From Candidatus Zipacnadia bacterium (GTDB taxonomy: Bacteria > Armatimonadota > UBA5377 > JALGUK01), in assembly GCA_029820875.1 (NCBI GenBank), contig JALGUK010000094.1:1-6558 (forward strand): 6,558 bases of DNA, in the 5' to 3' direction. The stretch's first letter is position 1. Each line of letters starts with the position of its first letter. Under the pieces are notes generated by a model. It made no database searches, had not been told where the DNA came from, and saw only the letters and a program-made list of their open reading frames with translations. Below, in pieces: positions 1 through 5,253 of the stretch. Made by a program: the position numbers and the translations under genes.

Positions 1-827
1 GCCACTTCAACAAGCAGCCTATCTACGATCGGATTGATGTTCGCCCCGCGCGAAATCACCGGCCCGCCGCCCAGCTTTATGTCCCCCGTCTGCTTCTTCT
101 TGGACTCCGGGTAATCGGACGCATGTGTCACGTCAACGGCGATTCCCACGTGCGGGTCAATCCCGAATGCGCTGGTCGTGGCCCCACGCAGCCCGATCTC
201 CTCCTGCACGGTGGCAACCGCGTACACGCCGCAGTCAAGCTTGCGGCGGCTGACAAGCCGCAGCGCCTCCATGACGGTGAAGCTGCCCATCTTGTCGTCA
301 AAGCCTTGTGAGGCGACAAGGTCCCGGTCAAGCTCATTGAACGACAGGTCGAACGTGATGGGGTCTCCGATGGCGACCTGCTTCTCGGCAGCCTTTTTGT
401 CCTTGGCGCCGATGTCCAGCCAGAGGTCCTCCATCTTCGGCGCCTTCTTGCGTTCGTCGGCGTCCATCAGGTGGATGGCCTTGCGGCCTATTACCCCCTT
501 GACCGGTCCCCCCTTGGTATGGATGACCATCATCTGCCCGGTGAGGATGTTGGCGTCAATTCCGCCGATAGGCGCGAAGAAGATATACCCGTTGTCGTCA
601 ATGTACCTGACCATAAGGCCTATCTGGTCGCAGTGGCCGGCCAGCATGATGCGCGGCTCTTTGTCAGGGTTCTTTACGGCGATTAAATTGCCGTGCACGT
701 CAATCCGGACCTCGTCGGCGAACCGCTCGACATATTCGCGAATCACCCGCTGGGCGGGTTGCTCGAACCCCGAAGGGCTGGGGGCATGCATCAGGTTCTT
801 TAGAAACTCCAATGATTCAGCGCGCAT
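1..827 (-). CDS. M42 family metallo-aminopeptidase (partial, C-terminus beyond left edge)
   Basis: Cytosolic di-metal aminopeptidase of the M42 (TET / glutamyl aminopeptidase / FrvX-like) family, which removes N-terminal residues from short peptides, often as a dodecameric tetrahedral particle. 275 residues are visible against a usual length near 350, so the last quarter, including the final metal-binding His, lies outside the window. Visible family motifs: GHCDQIG (residues 64-70, metal ligand H65 and D67), FDDKMG (176-181, bridging Asp), VQEEIGLRGA (207-216, catalytic base and ligand Glu) and DVTHASD (232-238, Asp ligand). The start at 827 is fixed by a perfect AGGAGG at 835-840, seven bases upstream. 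It lies 65 bp downstream of the cyclase gene on the same strand and is probably co-transcribed with it. No signal peptide is seen. The family is secure; substrate preference cannot be read from the sequence. M42 members have also been annotated as endoglucanase or cellulase, an old label I would not use. Confidence 0.93.
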   Translation of the reverse strand, partial: MRAESLEFLKNLMHAPSPSGFEQPAQRVIREYVERFADEVRIDVHGNLIAVKNPDKEPRIMLAGHCDQIGLMVRYIDDNGYIFFAPIGGIDANILTGQMMVIHTKGGPVKGVIGRKAIHLMDADERKKAPKMEDLWLDIGAKDKKAAEKQVAIGDPITFDLSFNELDRDLVASQGFDDKMGSFTVMEALRLVSRRKLDCGVYAVATVQEEIGLRGATTSAFGIDPHVGIAVDVTHASDYPESKKKQTGDIKLGGGPVISRGANINPIVDRLLVEV

Positions 828-892
828 TTGAATACCTCCTGGAGCGTAATTCAATCCAGTCCTGCAACAACCATGCCGGCGATTGTCTCGGT

Positions 893-1555
893 TCACAGCG
901 CCTCCAGGGCGACCACTCTCACCGGCACCGAGTCCAGGTCCTTTACGGGCCATGGGAGCGCGATAAGCGTGAACTCGTCGGCTGTAATCTGGTCCAGGTT
1001 CTCGAGCACTTCAATCCAAGGTATATCCTTGCCCATCGTCACCTCGTGCAGGTCTCGGTTCATCTGGACGCTGTTACCGCAAGTGATGGAAAGGTCGAAG
1101 CCCAGCATCTTGATGGGCAGGTCGGCCATCCACTGGCCCGCCTCGAGCGTGATATACGGACGCCGGTCCGGCTCCGGCGATGACGCCCACGGGTTGAACA
1201 TGTACGGACTGTGAAGGAGAAGGATATCACCTGGCCGAACCCTACCACGAGCTGCCTTTTCCATGTCCGCCACGGTGATAGGCGCTCCTGGCTCGAGGTG
1301 CTCCATGCTGAGAAGCACTGCGCGGCCGATGAACGTCTCGACCGGAAGCTGGGCGAGGTCGGTGCCGCCGTCGAAAAAATGCGCCGGCGTCTCTATATGG
1401 GTGCCCAGATGGCTGTGGAACTCCACATCGTGCATGTAGGTCTGATCGAACTCAATTATTCCGCGGCGTATCTCGAGATGTCGGGGCTCCTCGCCGGGAT
1501 GTAGCACATGGGTCAGGTCGATTATCCGGCACTTCTGCAGGTCAAGAGGGAGCAT
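893..1555 (-). CDS. Cyclase-family (kynurenine formamidase-like) metal-dependent hydrolase
   Basis: A 220-residue member of the cyclase / KynB-like family (PF04199 type), soluble metal-dependent hydrolases that open amide or lactone bonds in small molecules; the substrate here is unknown. The signature is the segment HSHLGTHIETPAHF (residues 47-60), matching the family HxGTHxDxPxHF metal site with H49, H53 and H59 kept but Glu (E55) where Asp is usual. A second site lies near H170, with E182 exactly 12 residues on, as for the second His/Glu pair of KynB. Length is normal for the family (about 210-260). The frame stays open upstream to 1762, but the start at 1555 (MLPLDLQKCRIIDLTH) is chosen because AAGGAGG sits six bases upstream and the extra N-terminal part would run into the divergent dehydrogenase gene and looks non-family. 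Downstream, the M42 peptidase follows after 65 bp. The role of kynurenine formamidase itself is not supported, as no tryptophan-degradation genes are adjacent. Confidence 0.88.
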   Translation of the reverse strand: MLPLDLQKCRIIDLTHVLHPGEEPRHLEIRRGIIEFDQTYMHDVEFHSHLGTHIETPAHFFDGGTDLAQLPVETFIGRAVLLSMEHLEPGAPITVADMEKAARGRVRPGDILLLHSPYMFNPWASSPEPDRRPYITLEAGQWMADLPIKMLGFDLSITCGNSVQMNRDLHEVTMGKDIPWIEVLENLDQITADEFTLIALPWPVKDLDSVPVRVVALEAL

Positions 1556-1561
1556 TGATGG

Positions 1562-1568
1562 CCTCCTT
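1562..1568 (-). promoter_or_regulatory. Shine-Dalgarno site that sets the cyclase start
   Basis: Reads AAGGAGG on the minus strand, six bases before the ATG at 1555. It decides between this start and the 69-codon-longer open frame beginning at 1762, which overlaps the divergent dehydrogenase. Confidence 0.8.
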
Positions 1569-1576
1569 GGCGAGTA

Positions 1577-1594
1577 ACTTGTGGTCGCACAAGT
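1577..1594. promoter_or_regulatory. Perfect inverted repeat in divergent promoter region (putative operator)
   Basis: ACTTGTG (1577-1583) and CACAAGT (1588-1594) are exact reverse complements separated by four bases. The site sits in the 97-bp gap between the divergent cyclase and dehydrogenase genes, where an operator could control both. Offset by 1.5 bp, the same stretch contains TGGTCGCACAA (1582-1592), which fits the loose TNGTNNNACNA half-site pattern known for FadR-type GntR regulators. No regulator gene is in the window, so the protein that binds is unknown. There is no T-tract, so a terminator is unlikely. Confidence 0.5.
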
Positions 1595-1606
1595 GAAAAG
1601 TATTAG
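1579..1606 (+). promoter_or_regulatory. Weak candidate promoter for the MDR dehydrogenase
   Basis: TTGTGG (1579-1584, 3 of 6 to the -35 consensus) and TATTAG (1601-1606, 4 of 6 to the -10 consensus) are 16 bp apart, about 45 bases before the ATG at 1653. The -35 would lie inside the inverted repeat, as expected for a repressor-controlled promoter. The match is weak and could be chance. I see no convincing promoter for the cyclase in the opposite direction. Confidence 0.28.
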
Positions 1607-1652
1607 TTCTACGCCGACCGCTGGAAGCCTTCTATGAATCGAGGGGAAAATT

Positions 1653-2696
1653 ATGCCCAAGGAACTGGTGTTCACTGGACCACGTGAAATCGGATTCCGC
1701 GAATTCGAGCAGCGGGAGCCTGGGCCGGGGGAAATCCTCGTCCAGACGCTTCTCTCCGGCATCAGCCACGGGACCGAGATGGCCTTCTACCGGGGAACGG
1801 CCCCGCACCTGAAGCGCCACTCGGAAGGAGGACTGTTTGTGGACGGCCCGGCGTTCGAGTATCCCTTCAGCTACGGCTACGAAGAGGTCGGGCGGGTGGT
1901 GAAGGTCGGGCCGGATGTGGAAGGGATACATGAGGGGGACCTTGTAGCCGCCGCATACGGGCACCGTGAATCTGCGGTCATTCGGCCCGGGGGGGCGTTC
2001 TTCACGCTTCTTCCGCCGGGTACGGACCCTGAGCTTGGGATATTCCAGGCGCTCGGGTCGGTTTCGCTCGACGCGGTTCTGTCGGCCGACCTGAAGGTCG
2101 GCGAGAGCTGCGTAATATTCGGCCTGGGGGTCATTGGCTTGCTCTGCGTCCAGCTTGCAAAGATGGCAGGCGCAGAGCCGGTCATCGCCGTAGAGCCGCT
2201 CCCGTCCCGACGCGCTCTTGCCGCGAAGTGGGGTGCCGACCTGCTGCTTGACCCTGCCCGCGACGACGTTGCCGTTCGAGTGCGCGAAGCCACCGGCGGG
2301 CGCAAAGCCGACTGTGCGCTGGAATGTTCGGGAAGCTACAAGGCGTTGCACGAGGCAATCCGATGCTGTGCATGTTCGTACGGCCGTGTCGTTGCAGTGG
2401 CCTTCTACCAGGGGGGGGCGACGGACCTGTACCTGGCAGAGGAGTTTCATCACAGCAGTCACATGGTCGGAGGGGCGGGGCGTATTCTGGCCGTCAACCA
2501 TCGCCTTCCCCCGGCGCCGGGACGTGCGTGGGACGGGCCGCGCGTGGTTTCGACGATGATGCGGTGGATTCTCTCGGGACGCATTCGCGTGGACGGACTA
2601 ATCACGGACCGCTTCCCGTTCGCGCAGGCGGCCGACGCCTTCCGCCGGGTGGACGAGCACGCGGATGAATGCATCAAGGTCATATTGACGTTTTAA
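1653..2696 (+). CDS. Medium-chain dehydrogenase/reductase, zinc-site-less BchC-like subtype
   Basis: A 347-residue NAD(P)-dependent oxidoreductase of the MDR (alcohol dehydrogenase) superfamily, cytosolic, substrate unknown. The N-terminal catalytic domain (about 1-140) is followed by a Rossmann fold with GLGVIG at 157-162; the acidic E181 after the second strand favours NAD(H) over NADP(H). Catalytic zinc ligands appear absent: the usual Cys is S38 in SGISHGTE (35-42), the usual GHE is GYE (75-77), and no Cys occurs at the third position. The four-Cys structural zinc loop is also missing. The ISHGTE motif, FYQGGA (251-256) and EEFHHSS (263-269) resemble the ISRGTE-containing group that includes bacteriochlorophyllide dehydrogenase BchC and many unassigned 'zinc-binding dehydrogenases'. 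A GAGGGGA site at 1641-1647 supports the start. The frame is intact through G7 (1989-1995) and G8 (2411-2418) runs. Divergent from the cyclase and convergent with the receiver gene. Automated 'threonine' or 'sorbitol dehydrogenase' labels would be over-specific. Confidence 0.88.
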   Translation: MPKELVFTGPREIGFREFEQREPGPGEILVQTLLSGISHGTEMAFYRGTAPHLKRHSEGGLFVDGPAFEYPFSYGYEEVGRVVKVGPDVEGIHEGDLVAAAYGHRESAVIRPGGAFFTLLPPGTDPELGIFQALGSVSLDAVLSADLKVGESCVIFGLGVIGLLCVQLAKMAGAEPVIAVEPLPSRRALAAKWGADLLLDPARDDVAVRVREATGGRKADCALECSGSYKALHEAIRCCACSYGRVVAVAFYQGGATDLYLAEEFHHSSHMVGGAGRILAVNHRLPPAPGRAWDGPRVVSTMMRWILSGRIRVDGLITDRFPFAQAADAFRRVDEHADECIKVILTF

Positions 2697-2722
2697 CGGC
2701 ATGGAATTGCTGAAATGTCTGA

Positions 2723-2748
2723 GGGCTGTCTATCGGCTGAGACAGCTC
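2723..2748. terminator. Hairpin between convergent genes (possible bidirectional terminator)
   Basis: GCTGTCT (2725-2731) pairs with AGACAGC (2740-2746) around an 8-base loop; a G-T wobble and one G-C pair extend the stem to 9 bp. It lies 27 bases past the dehydrogenase stop and 13 bases past the end of the receiver gene, the expected place for a shared terminator. Neither strand shows a good T-tract after the stem, so an intrinsic terminator of the classical type is uncertain. Confidence 0.4.
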
Positions 2749-2760
2749 AAGCACTCTCGG

Positions 2761-3210
2761 TTAATTCTTCTTTCGCGACACATACCTGCTGACGTCTTCC
2801 AGGCGCCGGATGGTGCCTATTGATGATTGCCGGTGCTCCCCGGCTGCCTGGACCTTCATGGCGAGCAACTCGAAGACATCCACGCCCGGGATGTTCTTCT
2901 CCACGTAATCGTATGCGCCCCGCTTCATGGATTCAACCGCATTGCTGACGTTGCCGTATGCGGTCAGAACGATTACTTCGGTGAACAGATCGCGCTTGGC
3001 GGCCTCGAGCAAAACGTTAATGCCGCTGTCCTCGTTCTCCATCACCATGTCGGTGACGATGATATCGTAAGGCTGCTCGGCCTCACGGATTTTTGCTATC
3101 CCCTCCGCCTCCGAGTACGCGACGTCAACGTCATGGCCGTCCCTTTCGAGCCGATGGCCGATAGCCTCGACAACATCAGGCTCATCGTCAATTACCAGAA
3201 TCTTCCACAT
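2761..3210 (-). CDS. Stand-alone receiver-domain response regulator (CheY-like, no output domain)
   Basis: A 149-residue protein made of one phosphoacceptor receiver domain (about 2-120) and a short basic tail (about 125-149, ending SRKKN). All core residues are present: acidic pocket D8/D9 (VIDDEP), phosphoacceptor D54 (IVTDMVM), switch T83 (LTAYG), the aromatic Y102 and conserved K105 (DYVEKN). There is no DNA-binding, enzymatic or GGDEF output domain, so it must act by protein contact or as a phosphorelay intermediate. Its start lies inside the end of the upstream kinase gene (23-bp overlap), with AAAGGAGG at 3220-3227 nine bases before the ATG, so translation is probably coupled and the kinase is its likely phosphodonor. 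Length is slightly above CheY (about 125-130) because of the tail. Family certain; downstream partner unknown. Confidence 0.95.
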   Translation of the reverse strand: MWKILVIDDEPDVVEAIGHRLERDGHDVDVAYSEAEGIAKIREAEQPYDIIVTDMVMENEDSGINVLLEAAKRDLFTEVIVLTAYGNVSNAVESMKRGAYDYVEKNIPGVDVFELLAMKVQAAGEHRQSSIGTIRRLEDVSRYVSRKKN

Positions 3211-5023
3211 CTGTTGGAGCCTCCTTTTGAGGCGTAACGGGTAGGAACACTACGAACCAGGCACCCTTGCCGGGGGTTCCAATCTCGCAGATGTTCCCGC
3301 GGTGCGCTTGAATGATTCCTCGAACGATTGACAACCCAAGCCCCATCCCTTTGGAGCGTGTAGTGAAGTAAGGCCGGAAGATAGCCGACTTCTGCTCCTG
3401 GGGAATGCCCGGGCCGCGGTCTATGAAGTCCACCCGTATGTATTTATCGGTCTGCGGCAGGCCGCACAGGGTTCGAGCCGCTCCATTGGTATCCAGACCG
3501 GTACGGACGCGGATCTCCCCGTCATCGCCTTGAAAGCTCGCCGCGTTCTCAGCCAGCTCGCTGAAACAACGCTTGAGCTTGGCGGGGTCGCAGGCGATGA
3601 TAGGGAGCTTCTCGTCGAAGTCGGAACGGATTAAGAGCTGGGGCGAGGCCTTCTGGACATCATCGAGGACCTCTCTCAGCAAGTCGTTGACAGATGTCGA
3701 AGAAATGTTGAGGCGGGTCGCCGTTACGAAATCCTTGAACTCCTGCAGGATGTCCTCCAGCTCGAAAATGCACTTCTCCACCGCGGCGATTGCGTTTTCC
3801 AGTTCCGTCTGTTCCCTGGGCGGAAGGTCCTTGGTAATATACTTCAGCTCATTGATATGCCCCTTCAGGCCGAACAGCTTGTTGCCGAGCATGTGCGCCG
3901 AGCGGGCCGACAGCTCACCCCATGCGGCCATGCGTTCCGTATCGACGAGTTTCTCGACGAGGCGGGCGTTCTGGATTGCCACACTAATCTGACTGGCGAG
4001 TGTGGTTAGCAGCTCCTCGTCATCATCCGAAAATGCTGCAACCAATGAGTGAGGTCCTCGATGCCGGAGCACGCGCAGGACCCCCATCGGGCATTCACGT
4101 CCCGGGATCGGTACTGCGAGGAACGCACCGACCTCCTGCGCGGGTAGTTCCTCATAAATCCCTTTCCAGCGAGGATCGGACCGCACTTCGATAAGCCGAA
4201 TAGGCTCCCCGGTCTGCGCCACGGTGCCCGTCAAGCCCTCGCCGAGTTTATAGGACGCTTCCCCGACGTGCGAGCGCAGGCGACCGCGTGAGGCGGCCAG
4301 CCTGAGGCACCCGAGGTCCTCGTCCAGCAGGAAAAGGGAGGCGTCCTCGGCCCTGAGAACATCTGCGGCGAGGTCCACAATCCGCGCCGTCAACTCTTCC
4401 ACCGGCGTGGGGCGGCTAAGCTCCTTGCCGACCTCGATAAGCCCTCGCTCGCGCCAATGATGGTCAGCCATCGCGATAGCCATCGCTCCGAGGCCCGCCA
4501 GGGCCACAAGCAAGCGTTCGCTTGCATCGTCGAACGCATCCGGCTTGTCGCTTTCCACGTCCAGAACCCCGATGACTGTCCCATCGCGTGACTTGAGGGG
4601 CACGGCCAGCTCGCTTCTGATATTATCATCAAGTGTGCCGTAGTAGTGAGGGTCATTGCGCACATCGCCCGTTCGGTACGGCTCTCCGGTCGAGGCCACA
4701 AAGCCCGTGATTCCCTGGTGTCCGTTGCCGACCTTCAAGCGCAGTTGCTTGGCGTCGTCACTCCACTTCCCCCCTCCCGCCGTGGAGTGTACGAACAGCT
4801 CACCCTTGGAGCGGTCCAAAAGCAGAAGCAGAGCACGTGTGCCGCCGACTGATTCGAAGGCCTCGTCAACCATCGCCTTCAACAGGTCTGAAGGATCGTG
4901 CAATAGTTCCAGAAATTTGGCGGCACGTTGCAGCGCCGCAACCTCAGCCACATAGAGGCGCACGTCATCCACCGGCGCCCCTTCATATTCCGTGTCATGC
5001 GTATCCGAGCGTCTGTCGTTCAT
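3188..5023 (-). CDS. Soluble GAF-GAF hybrid-less sensor histidine kinase with atypical H-box
   Basis: A 611-residue cytosolic sensor kinase with no membrane segment. Order: short polar N-terminus and helix (1-45), GAF domain 1 (about 45-187; strongly typical around IRSELAVPL 135-143 and VIGVLDVES 150-158), GAF domain 2 (about 205-352; FLAVPIPG 301-308), a helical linker (353-365), a dimerisation/phosphoacceptor helix pair (about 366-432) and a HATPase domain (about 470-597). ATP-site motifs are clear: N-box around N493 (ELAENAASF), G1 DRGPGIP (535-541), F-box IFRPYFTT (548-555) and G2 GMGLGLSIV (559-567). The presumed phosphoacceptor is H377 in SAHMLGNKLFGLKG (375-388); Met replaces the acidic residue normally following His, and Lys replaces Pro of the usual NPL. 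The GAF ligand cannot be inferred. The start at 5023 has GAGAGGA at 5028-5034. The next gene, a receiver protein, overlaps by 23 bp and is the likely phosphoacceptor partner. Divergent from a second kinase. Confidence 0.95.
   Translation of the reverse strand: MNDRRSDTHDTEYEGAPVDDVRLYVAEVAALQRAAKFLELLHDPSDLLKAMVDEAFESVGGTRALLLLLDRSKGELFVHSTAGGGKWSDDAKQLRLKVGNGHQGITGFVASTGEPYRTGDVRNDPHYYGTLDDNIRSELAVPLKSRDGTVIGVLDVESDKPDAFDDASERLLVALAGLGAMAIAMADHHWRERGLIEVGKELSRPTPVEELTARIVDLAADVLRAEDASLFLLDEDLGCLRLAASRGRLRSHVGEASYKLGEGLTGTVAQTGEPIRLIEVRSDPRWKGIYEELPAQEVGAFLAVPIPGRECPMGVLRVLRHRGPHSLVAAFSDDDEELLTTLASQISVAIQNARLVEKLVDTERMAAWGELSARSAHMLGNKLFGLKGHINELKYITKDLPPREQTELENAIAAVEKCIFELEDILQEFKDFVTATRLNISSTSVNDLLREVLDDVQKASPQLLIRSDFDEKLPIIACDPAKLKRCFSELAENAASFQGDDGEIRVRTGLDTNGAARTLCGLPQTDKYIRVDFIDRGPGIPQEQKSAIFRPYFTTRSKGMGLGLSIVRGIIQAHRGNICEIGTPGKGAWFVVFLPVTPQKEAPTDVEDSGN
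3220..3227 (-). promoter_or_regulatory. Shine-Dalgarno site of the receiver gene, inside the kinase coding region
   Basis: Minus strand AAAGGAGG nine bases before the ATG at 3210, lying within the last codons of the kinase gene, which stops at 3188. This fits translational coupling of kinase and receiver and stoichiometric synthesis of the pair. Confidence 0.75.
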
Positions 5024-5127
5024 GCTGTCCTCTCAACGAAACTCCATCGTATTCCTTACACCGTTTACATTCGTCACAGCAGGCCTGATGACCTTCAGCG
5101 CCGCAAACTTGAGATGCACCCGCGCCG

Positions 5128-5143
5128 CGGTGGCACGCCACCG
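5128..5143. promoter_or_regulatory. Palindrome between divergent kinase genes (putative operator)
   Basis: CGGTGGC (5128-5134) and GCCACCG (5137-5143) are exact reverse complements around a 2-base centre; with one bulged A (5144) pairing continues with CCG (5125-5127) and CGG (5145-5147). It lies in the 230-bp region 5024-5253 between two head-to-head kinase genes, about 23 bp upstream of the predicted -35 of the plus-strand gene. The position suggests an operator or activator site. A 2-base centre is poor for an RNA hairpin loop and there is no gene ending here to terminate. The rest of this gap, apart from the promoter below, shows nothing else I can name. Confidence 0.42.
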
Positions 5144-5165
5144 ACGGTTTACAAGCAGTCAATGA

Positions 5166-5194
5166 TTGTCCTGCGGGCAGACTTGTGGTACAAT
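5166..5194 (+). promoter_or_regulatory. Sigma-70-like extended -10 promoter for the PAS kinase gene
   Basis: TTGTCC (5166-5171, 4 of 6 to TTGACA) and TACAAT (5189-5194, 5 of 6 to TATAAT) are separated by an ideal 17 bp, and TGG directly before the -10 gives the extended -10 TGn motif. Transcription would begin near 5201, leaving a leader of about 50 bases before the ATG at 5254. This is the best promoter match in the window. No equally good promoter is seen for the divergent GAF kinase. Confidence 0.55.
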
Positions 5195-5253
5195 TCCAGC
5201 AGGTGCGGTTTCCAAACGCGGTTCACGATCCAGTCCCGGCGGGTGAGGCACCG

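Noticed and set aside
178..831. 217-codon plus-strand open frame opposite the M42 peptidase
   Set aside because: Low-complexity Ser/Arg-rich translation, and the minus strand encodes an unmistakable M42 peptidase with a perfect ribosome site.
893..1555. Calling the cyclase kynB (kynurenine formamidase)
   Set aside because: Only the family metal motif is shared; the Asp is Glu and no tryptophan-degradation gene is nearby.
1556..1762. 69-codon N-terminal extension of the cyclase reading frame
   Set aside because: It overlaps the divergent dehydrogenase gene, lacks family similarity, and a strong Shine-Dalgarno site directly precedes the ATG at 1555.
2411..2418. G8 run (and G7 at 1989-1995) in the dehydrogenase as a phase-variable tract or sequencing error
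   Set aside because: The reading frame is intact through both and encodes the family motif FYQGGA; such runs are expected in GC-rich genes with glycine pairs.
1632..2501. 289-codon open frame on the minus strand opposite the dehydrogenase
   Set aside because: Arginine/proline-rich shadow of the GC-rich dehydrogenase gene; no motif, and the plus-strand protein has clear MDR signatures.
5056..5069. Two TTACA direct repeats 9 bp apart upstream of the GAF kinase
   Set aside because: Only 5 bp each; too short to separate from chance, and no promoter of matching position is visible.
5181..5189. 9-mer ACTTGTGGT shared with the palindrome at 1577-1585
   Set aside because: Many shared 9-mers are expected by chance in 6.5 kb, and the rest of the palindrome is not repeated at the second place.
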